This document shows positions 13,971-23,535 of a DNA stretch of 64,000 bases, piece after piece (the first letter of the stretch is position 1; each line of letters begins with the position of its first letter). Made by a program: the position numbers and the translations under genes. The DNA is from Porogramme epimiltina (Eukaryota > Basidiomycota > Agaricomycetes > Polyporales > Polyporaceae), in the NCBI GenBank assembly GCA_900155495.1, contig FTLJ01000117.1:1-64000 (forward strand). Reading direction: 5' to 3'. The notes beneath the pieces are model-generated. The model was not told the origin of the DNA. It did no database searches and worked only from the letters and a program-made list of their open reading frames with translations.

Positions 13971-16337
13971 ATGGCTTACGGCTCCTTCTCGACTACCGCT
14001 GGGGTCAATCCTGTCAATAGTACGGTATCTCCGCCCATGGAAATCCCTCGTCTTGACAATACGCTCGGTGCATGGCTCGTTGGAACATTCATCAGCTTCT
14101 TGTGAGTGGTATGGGACTTGAGCTCCTTCGGCGTGCGCTCTGATGCTGCGATTTGTGATAGCATATATGGGGTCATCTGGAACCAAACCATTATCTACTA
14201 CCGGTCGTATTCTCGGGATCCTATGTACATGAAAATCTGGGTACGTCAGAGTGACGAGTCATTCTATCCTGCTGCTAACCTAAAGCCTGCATAGGTCGCT
14301 ACTGCGTTGTTAGTGCACTGAGGCATCTGTGGCGAAACGATGCTCAACGTACTCTTTCGACCCACAAGGATATTGGACACTGCTGATCTCTTTTTTTCGG
14401 CACATGCAAGGTGCGACCTCTTCGGTGTACATCAAATATTTCTGACTGAAGAATACCAGTTATTTCTACCTGATTACAAACTACTTTGATCCTCCCGTCC
14501 TTGCTAGTAGTCCGATCTGGTGAGATCCTTTTCTCCAAGACCCCTCGCAGGCAACAGCTGAAACGATATTCAATAGGTCAATCAAGGTGAGGCGTTGGGG
14601 CGCGAGAGAAGGGCAGCTACTCACGAGCTGATGAACACAAGCTACTTGCTATTATTGGAGTGAGTCTGGTGTTCAATGGACACCCTCGTCCTATCGCTTA
14701 CCAGTCTAGTTAGTCGATAACGGTGGCACTCGATCAAGCGTAAGCATCATTGTATTAACGTCCTCGTTGGTACCCTGTCTGATTTTCGAAGTTATCTTGC
14801 ACGGCGCGTTTGGTTGAGTGCGTACACACGTGGCTCCCTTGACGAGATCCAGAAGGTCTAATTCCTGTTCAGTCAGCCCCACATATCGGCTGCTCGTCGC
14901 TATAGCGGTGCGGCCCGTTCATCTCGCAAATTATTACCATGTCACGATTGCTGAACTCCATTTGAACCCCAGATCTTACTTGACCTTGTTTTTCTCGGTA
15001 GGCCTTTACTCGTTCAGTGAGGCATTGGTGTGATTCATTAATACATGAACAATTAGGATGTTACCTCGGTAAGTGGTATAATCATTCTACGTAGTCACGC
15101 CTGACCAAGCGAGGAACTATAGGATACGGGACCAAAATGTAGGTAGCGTGAGCGAGAGTGTGTGGCCCAACTTCCTGATCACAACTTCAGTTGGGGCGTA
15201 ACGAGCGTGGTTGGCATCTTGCACTTTTCGGTAACATTTTATCTCCACATCGTCCCAAATGAACCATCAAGTTGATGTTCATTACAGTGGATCTGCACGA
15301 TTGGTTCCGCTATGATCATGGCCTCCGATGTGATGTTGACCAGTGTCCTGATATACACACTTCATGGCAATCGCGGCAGCCTCAGGAGGTAACTATATTC
15401 AACATTCGGGTTCCGTAAAATGCACTAAGTGGTTCCAGGACAAACTCGGTTATCGACCTCATCATCATGTACACCGTGACCACAGGTGAGATTGTTTCAT
15501 TTACAATGTGTTTTCTTAGTACTCATAAGAAATTGTACCTTAGGGCTACTCATCTCGTAAGTCTCCAACCCCGATATACAGACGGGTCCTCACGGTTCTT
15601 CAATAGAGCTTTCAACGTTGTAAATATCACGTTCGTAAGTACCTCATTCTACAACCTAGCTAGCTTTGAAGTGATGTGGGTTCTCAGAGTGCTCGAGCTC
15701 GTGGAAGCCTTGTGTTTGCCGCAACATCCATGATTCTCATAAAACGTACGTTCTTGACTCCCCTGTCATCGAAAGTGTCCTGCTGATATCGTCTGTGAGC
15801 TAGTATATACTGTTACGCTCTTAGTCACGTACGTATTCCCTCAGGCATGATGCGTTCGTATGAACGATGTGTAGTCAAGTCGCACGATTTGACCTGTGAC
15901 CCCTTTGTATAGACTCAACTCACGCGAGACGATCTCGCAGCGGTTTAAAGGCGGAGCTCCTGTGGACATGGACGGTAAAAGCGGATTCACAACCACGCTG
16001 GCTATGAATCGTTCTGTCGGAATCAATATGGCCACAACGCCAGCCTTGGCAGTGCCACGAGTGAGTAACACTTCTAAACGTTTATCTCACTGAGCTGCAG
16101 TACCAACGCCACGAAAATTGCCACCAGCAGCTCCCCGCCAATGCTCCCACTGCAGGCAATACAGATGCGATTGTACTCTCCGACTTGTCTGATAGGACTC
16201 AGCTTTCCGATACCAAAGGAAGTAGTATGGGCGGCGACGATATCACGCGGGATGCGATTACTAAGTATGTCGGAGGTCGAGGGACAATCCGAATCGCTTG
16301 TGCTCACGTTTTAACTCACCATAGATACCAATGTTGA
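13971..16337 (+). CDS. DUF6534 multi-pass membrane protein (paralogue A)
   Basis: Integral membrane protein of an uncharacterised family expanded in Agaricomycetes, probably seven membrane helices. The first exon (13971-14101) encodes a short leader and helix 1 (LDNTLGAWLVGTF). Later exons give the family signature IYGVIWNQTIIYYRSYSRDP, then a helix ending HASYFYLITNYFDP, and the terminal cytosolic tail beginning LNSRETISQRF and ending in an acidic/Ser block (DAIVLSDLSD). About ten short introns can be placed; exon order and intron positions match paralogue B, its closest relative here (the tail motif differs only slightly). The final exon (from 16101) is in phase to TGA at 16335-16337. Middle exons were not all reconstructed. 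Function is unknown; a receptor or transporter role would be speculation. Confidence 0.72.
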
Positions 16338-16826
16338 ACTCGGCACGCGATGTACGCCATCCGCGAACCGAGGGCTAGTCTTGGGACTTGCGACGTGCTT
16401 GACTCACTTGGCCAACGCCCTTTATTTTCTCTTCTTCCGCTCTTTCTACATCTGTTCCTTAGAGGGGCTCAGCACTGTGTGTTTCTACTTGTAGTTACGC
16501 GGGAGAAAGGCGGTTCAATTGTGTTTTGGAATGAGCATGGATCAACGGTAGTAGAAACGGATGAATTCCCTGCATTTCTGTCGGTTTGTCATGAAATCAT
16601 TGTGTTCGCGTTTTACGTACCTATATAAATATTTTATCTGTTCCACCCAGTATATCATCTGCACAAAATCTTCATGTCGTGGAATCTGGACACCGCTCTG
16701 CGGTTGCTATAGTGGGAGCGGTCAGGGGCTTCCAAGGGCAACCCGCCCCGGGGCCTGGCCGCGCGCGATGATGTCTTCTTTTGCCTTGTTACTCCATCAC
16801 CGGATGAGCTGTCAAGCTCCCACTCC
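16338..16826. other. Upstream region of the interrupted DUF1365 gene
   Basis: No gene seen. It lies between the DUF6534 copy A stop and the ATG at 16827, so it presumably holds the native promoter of the DUF1365 gene now separated from its body by the transposon. Confidence 0.5.
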
Positions 16827-16879
16827 ATGCTCGTTGCTGCCATCGCAGTCCTAGTCATCGCCGGCGTGCTAGGCATCTA
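16827..16879 (+). pseudogene. First-exon fragment of the DUF1365 gene, cut off by a transposon
   Basis: The 17 codons from ATG 16827 encode a hydrophobic stretch (MLVAAIAVLVIAGVLGI) that looks like a signal anchor or transmembrane helix. The frame is interrupted after the first two bases (TA) of the next codon, exactly at the left end of the transposon. The sequence resumes at 20618 in the same phase. Joining 16827-16879 to 20618-21080, 21134-21216 and 21293-22415 gives 1722 nt, an exact multiple of three with no stop. Confidence 0.85.
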
Positions 16880-16979
16880 CAGCAGCGTCCGAAAAGGTTG
16901 CCGCAGGCGCCAAACGTGCGAAAGAAATCCAAAAAATCCGGAAAATTCCAGAAATGCCGAAGGGGGCCACATCGTGTCG
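16880..16979 (+). repeat. Left terminal inverted repeat of the transposon
   Basis: About 100 bp. The outer 47 bp match the inverted right end with one mismatch (G/A at position 27). The inner part is A-rich and more diverged but alignable without gaps for at least 30 bp further (shared CCAGAAATG), fading near 100 bp. Confidence 0.92.
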
Positions 16980-17108
16980 TCTTCGCCTTCTCTCTCATCG
17001 GCTACCCCTCCCGCAGGCTCGGAACACTAGTGAGAAGGCTATTGAGGGTCTTCCAGGTGCGTTTGGATGTTGGTATAATTGAATTACATGTATTGATTGT
17101 GAATTAGC

Positions 17109-19172
17109 ATGGCACAGGGCTCACTGGCGGTGCAGAGCACCAGCAAGACCGAGCTCACAGGCGCATCTTCCGATGATGACACGCCCCACTCCCACGGGCT
17201 CGGATGCGACATCTCTGGCGAGTACGAATCGGAGGAGGACACGCCGGAAGATGGGTATGGGAGTGAGGTGGAGGCCGATGATCAGCAAGTGGGCGCTGTA
17301 GTTGAGGTGGCAACGCCGCCTCTACATGGTGAGTAATACATTCATGGCCGCATGCTTGGGCCCAATTGAGTAGTGTATTAACGGCATGATAGCCTCGAAG
17401 GCGCCACGCCTCGTCATCCGTGTTCCACCGCGGCATAATGACCCAGTGGTGCCGATCCCCAATTCTACCGGCACTCCAGCTTCTGACAGTGGGTCCGCGG
17501 AAGCCCATTTTCGGGCCGCTTCCCCGCACACGCCGCACACGCCGAGACCGTTGCCCAAGCTAGTGTTCGACTTCGACCAGGAGATGTTCGATCTTGCAAA
17601 CGATGACCTCAGCGGAGACGAGCTGGCAGCCGAGCTGGCCCGCGCTGCGCAGCCCAAGACCCCCGAGCCCCCTTCCAAACGCCGTCTGTCCCTTTTCGAT
17701 TCCGATCCTACACCGTCTCGTCCGAGCAAGCGTAAGGCCACCGCTCAAGCTGCTGGGGATCTTCCTCGTCGCCGTGGCCGCCCAGCCAAACAACACGCCC
17801 CCGCGGGCCAGGAAGGACCAGTGTGTTTTCGTTACTACATTTCCGTCACTGCCGATCTCGTCCCCTCGTCATCGGTGCGCGGAAAGCGTACTGGTCAGAT
17901 GGTGAAGGGTACTCCGACTACTCTAGGGCCCATCACTCGGACGACGAACATCACATGGGACGAATTCACTCAATCTATCGCGTCGAAGTGCTCCGTTACA
18001 CTCGATCGCCTATGCACCGACTCCTTTCTTTGGCGATACCAGACTGCAGCTGCCGGATCCGTCCTGCCCCTCAACGACCAAGATGGCCTCGATGGCATGC
18101 TCGATTCAATCCGCGAGAAGAGGAACACCAAGGGTGGGGTACCTATGATATTCATCTACATGGACAAGCCTCTCGAACCGCAGCGTGCAGGTGCGCGAAG
18201 CTTGGTACGTTGTATCGCTCGCTTTCGCTGCAGGATCACTACTAACTATAACATACTATTAGCCTTGGGTAACTGATGCAGGCTCTAGCGTGGCCTTGGA
18301 TGGTCCTGGACCCGGACAGCTGAAAACCCTTACGGCGGCGACCCCGGATACAAGGCGTCCCCTTCTGGCGACACAGGTCTGTACATAATTATTCTATGAT
18401 TGCATCGTTTTAATTTGGTTTTAGTGCGAAATTGAACAGCGCATTCGGCCAAAGGTGGACGCGCTTCTCGAAATGTACCGAGCTGGCCTCTGCCCTCTTC
18501 ACCCCAGTGCCCCGTGCTTTCACGACAAGGAGACCGACATGCACTTTCACATCTCGCACAGTGCAGCAAAGTGGTGGGCTAATGAATGGGTATGTCAACG
18601 TCATCGCTGTGTAACTTTGCTTGTATATTAATCTGCCACGTTTACGTCAGGATAAAGGCACTGTCAACGAGCACCGCCCCCCCATAGGGAGGGGAATGTT
18701 CACGATCGAGCACGCAAAGCGTTCCCAGAAGAATGCGGTCGCGCCGGCGGCAGTCCCCGTTGTGGGGCATGACGCCATGATGCCAAACGCTTATTCTCCG
18801 CATTCCGCATTCCTTAATCCAGGCTATATGCCTTTCCCACCTGTCGCGATGCAGACCGCTTTCATGGGTATGCCTAGTGTAGGACCGAGCCAACCTCAAG
18901 CCTCAGGAGGCCGAGGTCTGATGTACGCGAACCCCCCTTCCTCTCCGCTTGCGCCTGCGACCCTCGAAGAATATTTCGTCGAGACCAGGCTGGACAAGAG
19001 CGAGCAGGATATCCTCCGCAGCATGCGCTTCAAACCCGGCGTCAAGCTTGCGACAATCCCAGCGAGTGAGTGGACGAAGCATGGGGCCGAGGATATGGAC
19101 ATTCGCCGCATTGTCCATGCTGATGAATGGTACCGCGCGAAGAAGCACACAGAGAAGCGTCGTAATCAGTAA
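17109..19172 (+). CDS. Transposon-borne AT-hook protein of unknown function
   Basis: Five exons (17109-17328, 17393-18204, 18263-18376, 18425-18589, 18651-19172) join in phase to 610 aa with no internal stop. The N-terminal 120 residues are acidic and Ser-rich. A basic segment around residue 190-215 carries an AT-hook (RRRGRPAK), suggesting binding in the minor groove of AT-rich DNA. It is followed by a globular domain (YYISVTADLV, TNITWDEFTQSIASKCSV, MIFIYMDKPLEP). Downstream lies a possible zinc-binding knuckle (CPLHPSAPCFH, then HFHISH), a Pro-rich spacer and a C-terminal helical segment (TLEEYFVETRLDKSEQDIL). The gene lies wholly between the TIRs and converges on the transposase. I recognise no named family. 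Roles as an accessory transposition factor, regulator or captured host gene are all inference. Confidence 0.8.
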
Positions 19173-19278
19173 TTCCTGCCTTCTCCGAGTCATTCCTAGT
19201 ACGCTCATTTTAACACGTCATGTAATCGCCGTCGCTCGTTACGTAGTACATTAACTCTGTCATTAATGCATCTAGTGT

Positions 19279-20363
19279 CTATACAACATAACCCGAGTTT
19301 GCGAACCATTCACGTGCCTTATTAGGAGTTACCGTTAACATGCATGCGTTGAACAACTCCATTTCCATTTCTGGACCACGGAGGAGGCGTGCACCATGTC
19401 GTTCGAGATATGCTTTCACTAGAATTTGAACAATTATAAGCTCCGGTAGTCGTAATCACGTCAAAGTAAAACATTACCGGCACTGAAGCTCTCCTCGATT
19501 GGATTGAGATCAGGAGAGTACGGTGGCAAGAATAATAAGACACAGCCGGCATCCTCTACTGCTTCCTGAAGCTCTTCACCCTTGTGTATCGAAGCATTGT
19601 CGAGAATGAGTACACTCCGAGGCTGCGGAAAGGGCTGCATTTGAGGTAACTAGATTTCGATTATCAGCATTACTAAAGCTTTGAATGGAGATAGCGGACT
19701 ACTTACTACTTCTTCGACAATGAACTCAAAAAAGCGATCACCGTCGGTCGTCTCTTGGAGCATTCGTACAGCAATATACCCATCTAGAGTGAGGGCTGGG
19801 ATGATGGAATACCGATTGCCAAGTGGCGCAAATTCCGTCGAGACGATGGTTCGTTCCCCCACACGTGAACGGCCGTATTTGCGCTCGAGGTTTCCGTTGT
19901 TGACCCCGGTCTCGTCAATGAACACAAACTGTTCAGAGGTGTACATGCGACGGACATCAGCAACCCATTGGAGTCGTCGCATTTCATCGCGCTGCGCAGC
20001 TGTCTTCCGAAGCTTCTTACGTGTCAAACCGAGCTTGAGCAGTGTCCGGCTGACTGTGCTTGGTGCGACGAGTACTTGATGAGTTAGTGCGACCCAGTCC
20101 ACAAATTCGTCACGGTATAGTGTAGGGTCCTCTTGGATTAACGCTTCAATCTCGGGAACGAGGTTGCCGAGCTTGGAACGCCTGCCGCACAGTGAATAGT
20201 CGAGAGTGAACGGGCCATTGTTTGCATCGTAACGTGCTTCCCATCGTCGGATACTTCGCTCGCTGACCTCGAGTGCTTCCGTTATGATGTCCAACTCCCA
20301 TCCGAGCTTGTATAGCTCCACCGCACGCTGGCGTACTTCATCTGTGTGCTTGCGGTACACCAT
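19279..20363 (-). CDS. Tc1/mariner (IS630-type) DDE transposase
   Basis: Catalyses cut-and-paste movement of the element. Three exons (20363-19707, 19649-19478, 19418-19279) join in phase to 322 aa. The N-terminal part is a paired helix-turn-helix DNA-binding region (KHTDEVRQRAVELYKLG, ALEVSERSIRRWEARY, then APSTVSRTLLKLGLTRKKL). The catalytic triad is visible and complete: Asp in FVFIDETGVN, Asp in SVLILDNASIHKGE, and Glu in PPYSPDLNPIEESFS, where the spacing between the second Asp and Glu fits the DD(30s)E class. The C-terminus is intact (KAYLERHGARLL to TAG at 19281-19279). The start 35-40 nt after a non-coding TIR-proximal spacer looks natural. No disabling mutation was seen, so an active enzyme is possible. 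Confidence 0.93.
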
Positions 20364-20515
20364 ATTGCACTGATGTCAAGTTGACAGTAGACGGACATTG
20401 TTATTCACTAAACGGGTCCTGAAAGCGTATAAACACACCCTAATGGCCCTATTCTACCCTTATGGCCCCTCCGCGAGTATAGATGTGTCGTTGTGAGTGC
20501 ACAATGTGTCTGTAA

Positions 20516-20615
20516 GATGACGACGTGGCAGCCTTCAGCATTTCTGGACTTTTTTGGAATTTTTTGAATTCTTTCGCACGTTTGGCGCTTGCGGCAACCT
20601 TTTCGGACGCTGCTG
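20516..20615 (-). repeat. Right terminal inverted repeat of the transposon
   Basis: Inverted copy of the left end, outer terminus CGCTGCTG abutting the flanking TA at 20616-20617. Read on the minus strand it matches the left end over the outer 47 bp with one mismatch, then more loosely to about 100 bp. Confidence 0.92.
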
Positions 20616-20617
20616 TA

Positions 20618-22415
20618 CTTCTTCTCTAGGCCAGACGCCACAGCGATGCACGCGCCGCCAAACTCCGCGTACATCCTCGAAAACCAGGTCACACACGCGC
20701 GACTCCTCCCAACACCCTCCAAGCATGCATTCTCCTATCCCACGCTCGCTCTCTTCCTCTCGCTCGATGCACTTGAGGAACATGCGCTTGACCTCGCGCA
20801 CGGTTGGTTCTTTGGCTATGGCGGAACGGCGTGGCGCGTCACCGGCCTTCGGAGCGGGGCGTACCTTCTTCCCGACGCGGGTGCGGACAATGGCGGGAAG
20901 AAGACTATCAAGGACAAGCTCCGAGAGGTCCTTGGGAGATGGGGGTATGCTGGAGAGACGTTAGGGAGAGTGTGGGTGTTGACAATGCCAAGCTACATGG
21001 GGTATGAGGGGATCAACCCGCTCACCGTACATTACTGCTACGAGAGAGAGAAAGAGGAGTTGGCTTGGGTTGTGCTTGAGGTGTGTGGATAGTATCCCGT
21101 GCGCAAAAAAGCAACCTGACATTGTTGAGGCAGATCCACAACACGTTTGGTGAGAAGCATGTCCATGTCCTGCGCACGGGCAAAGGCGAAGACGATGAGC
21201 GCGAGCGGCCGCCAGGGTGCGTCCTCCCATCTCCTCAACACGACACCCCCCTTCTTTTCTCTAGCTCAGGCTAACATTCTTCGCGCATGTAGATACGACC
21301 ACCAGTGGACGTTTGCACGCGACTTCCATGTCTCCCCGTTCAACGACCGCCGTGGACACTACGTCGTGTCAGTGACAGCGCCTCCCCCACCAGGCTCCCC
21401 GTGTCTTGTAGATGTCCCGCCGCGCCCGAAGATCCGCATCCACCTTCATGCTGCAGATACCCTCGCAGCCGGCCCGCCAACAGCCAAGCCCCTGCCAGAT
21501 GACAGCGAAGTCGGGCCGCTCAAGCTTACAGCGATCCAGGTCGCCCGCACCACAGTCCCATTCAACGCAGGCACGCTCGGAGCTGCGCTCGCACGGTACC
21601 CATTTGCGCTCTTCCTTTCGTTCGTGCGCATCCTTTACCACGCATGGATACTCCACTACGTCAAGCGGCTCGATGTGTTCCCAAGGCCCGATCCCAAGCC
21701 CGCGGTGTATGGGTGGGGTATCGTCGATGGTAAAGGGAAAGGCAAGGAAAGGGAGCAACCGGAGAGCGGTTTAGAGGGAGAGGGAGGAATCTATGGTGGT
21801 GTTGGATGGCAGGATGAGGGTCCGCTCGAGGGGTACGCGCGCCGCAGGGTAGAAAGACTCCTTGCACGCCAGGCGGGAGCTTTGGGCGTGCGCCTGAAGC
21901 TTATCGCGGCGGACCCAGCCGTGCCCCCGGCAGTCTTTGCACCCACACACACAGAGAAGCGCGAAGGGCTGACAACACAGGAGCAGGAACTCGTTGTGCA
22001 CTACGCCGCGCCACGCTTTTTCACGACGTTACTCGCATCGCCCTCCCCGGCACACGCGCTGCTCGTCGGGCGGGCGGAGAACCTTGTCCGCGTCAACTCG
22101 GAGAAGCTGTTCTTCGACATCTTTGCCGGCAATAATCACGACGGTCTTCTGCGATCAGCGACGTGGGGTCAAAGGGTTCGTATGACCCTCCTCCCACGGC
22201 GGTTCGTTCGGGCGGTGGGTAGTGGAAAAGTTCCCCTGCAGCATCCTTTGGATGAGGGAAAGGTGGTAATGGCTCTAAACACATTCGTTGTGTGCTTGTT
22301 ATATGCAGCAGACGAGATGGAGAGGCTGGTCTTCACGCTCGTGAAAGCGAGGTTTGTCCCTGGCATGGAGCCGTGGCGACGCTGGGAGCGAGCGGCGGAT
22401 GCAGTTAGAGCTTGA
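20618..22415 (+). pseudogene. Main body of the DUF1365 gene, separated from its first codons by the transposon
   Basis: DUF1365-family protein of unknown biochemical function. Exons 20618-21080, 21134-21216 and 21293-22415 are in phase. Family motifs are present: INPLTVHYCYERE (like the usual NPVSFYYCY) and RDFHVSPFNDRRGHY (the conserved FHVSPF block), followed by a long variable region and a C-terminal hydrophobic/helical part. The first in-frame ATG on this side is 20646 (MHAPPNSAYILENQV), just 31 nt outside the transposon end, giving 546 aa. That product would lack the hydrophobic N-terminus encoded at 16827. If a promoter in the transposon drives it, a mislocalised but otherwise whole protein could still be made; otherwise this is an insertion-disrupted gene. 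Confidence 0.88.
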
Positions 22416-23535
22416 TCATTCGGATTCGGACTGGATGTGTACAAGTATACCTGTTGTGAGATCTAATATTACTCGCCATTGAGCCAGGAGAATGTTTCGC
22501 CGTATACGTCGGGGATGTTGAGAAAACGATGGGCTCGGGAACACGTTGGTGTTTCACGGGAGCATCACGAAGAGACTCACAGTATCATAGCCACGTCTGC
22601 CACCGGAGTTCCGCTGACTGGAGGCGCCCAAAAGTTCTTTTCCACCATCTCATCGTGAAGTTCAGACTAATGACCCCTCTAGCTTTCATTTACATCGATC
22701 ACAGGTCTTTCAAATGGATTCTGTGCGCCATCGGTGCTACATGGTGAGTACTCAGTTCAAGATTCCACAAGTCACGCGACGCTTATCATCACGGCGCCTT
22801 ACACGGTGTTCTAGACGCATTCACTCAGAATCAACCCATTGAAACGTACTCGCGGTGGCGGCTTGTTCGCTAGGGAAGCTCACCCAGGCCCACACATATC
22901 TACTAGGCACTGGCCCTGGAATACCACCGTTGCGAACTCAAAATGCATCATGCCGATGATGGCCGGCCCCCGTGAACTCAGAGCACTGCGACTCGTGAGT
23001 GTAATGTCGTGAGCTTGTTCAAACGCACCCCGCCGCTGCCCCACGTCACGACGATAGGTATCTACCGTTACCTATGTTCAGGCATACCCAGAGCAGATTT
23101 CCAATAGGTCGCATCCGATGCGATTGGTAGAGCATGAGGGTGCAAGGAATGCAAATGGTTCTCAATAGGAGTTTCTAGAAAAGAATCCGAAGTGAGAAGC
23201 GTTTCACATCACCGGTACCGCCTTCTTCGTACCATGTAATACCACCGGTATGACTTGTTTTCCCTCTGCATGAATCAAGATTTTCACTCAAGCACTACAG
23301 TCCAGTCCTCATCACCTGAATAGATACGATCCGTGTGGTGGCATCGCATAGAAGCGGATCTACAATACAGTGCACTTCGTATCTGCGTCACTCTATCGCC
23401 GTTTGTGTAACGGTCTACCGGACATCGCTCACCGGCATGATCTACAGGTCTCACGCGTGTCGTCGGGAGAAGCAACCTAAGTGTACATATATGAGACCCC
23501 CCCACCTTCGCTCCCCGTGCTTTCCTCTTGGAATC
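22416..23535. other. Interval with decayed coding remnants upstream of DUF6534 copy B
   Basis: No intact gene seen. On the minus strand a piece ending at 22470 reads FLNIPDVYGETFSWLNG followed by a stop. A nearby piece (about 22640-22585) reads NFWAPPVSGTPVADVAM, but the two do not splice in phase. At 23240-22905 there is sequence related to the remnant at 12640-12298. Together this looks like a degraded minus-strand gene or genes. The 3' UTR of the DUF1365 gene and the promoter of the next gene also lie here. Confidence 0.45.
22470..23240 (-). pseudogene. Degraded minus-strand gene remnant(s), related in part to 12640-12298
   Basis: Pieces of plausible protein (FLNIPDVYGETFSWLNG; NFWAPPVSGTPVADVAM; AIIGMMHFEFATVV) are separated by stops and phase changes. 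The AIIG...FEF segment and an upstream AKRFS/VKRFS-type segment parallel the remnant before DUF6534 copy A, with similar DNA (GAGAAGCGTTTC ... CACCGG ... CTTCTT on the plus strand). Whether all pieces belong to one ancestral gene is inference, and the family is not recognised. Confidence 0.3.

Larger units (their letters stand above)
16880..20615. mobile_element. Two-gene Tc1/mariner-type (IS630 superfamily) DNA transposon
   Basis: A 3736-bp element bounded by terminal inverted repeats that start CAGCAGCGTCCGAAAAGG at both ends and flanked on each side by TA (16878-16879 and 20616-20617), the superfamily's target duplication. It holds two convergent, apparently intact spliced genes: an AT-hook protein (17109-19172, +) and a DDE transposase (20363-19279, -), with 107 nt between their stops. 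It sits inside exon 1 of a DUF1365 gene. Complete ends, a clean TA duplication and an open transposase frame suggest recent insertion and possible activity. Most Tc1/mariner elements carry only the transposase, so the second gene is unusual. Confidence 0.92.

Noticed and set aside
20408..20722. 104-codon minus-strand frame across the right transposon end
   Set aside because: It reads through the TIR and out into the antisense of the DUF1365 exon. The same peptide-like string appears at the left end only because the TIRs are repeated DNA.
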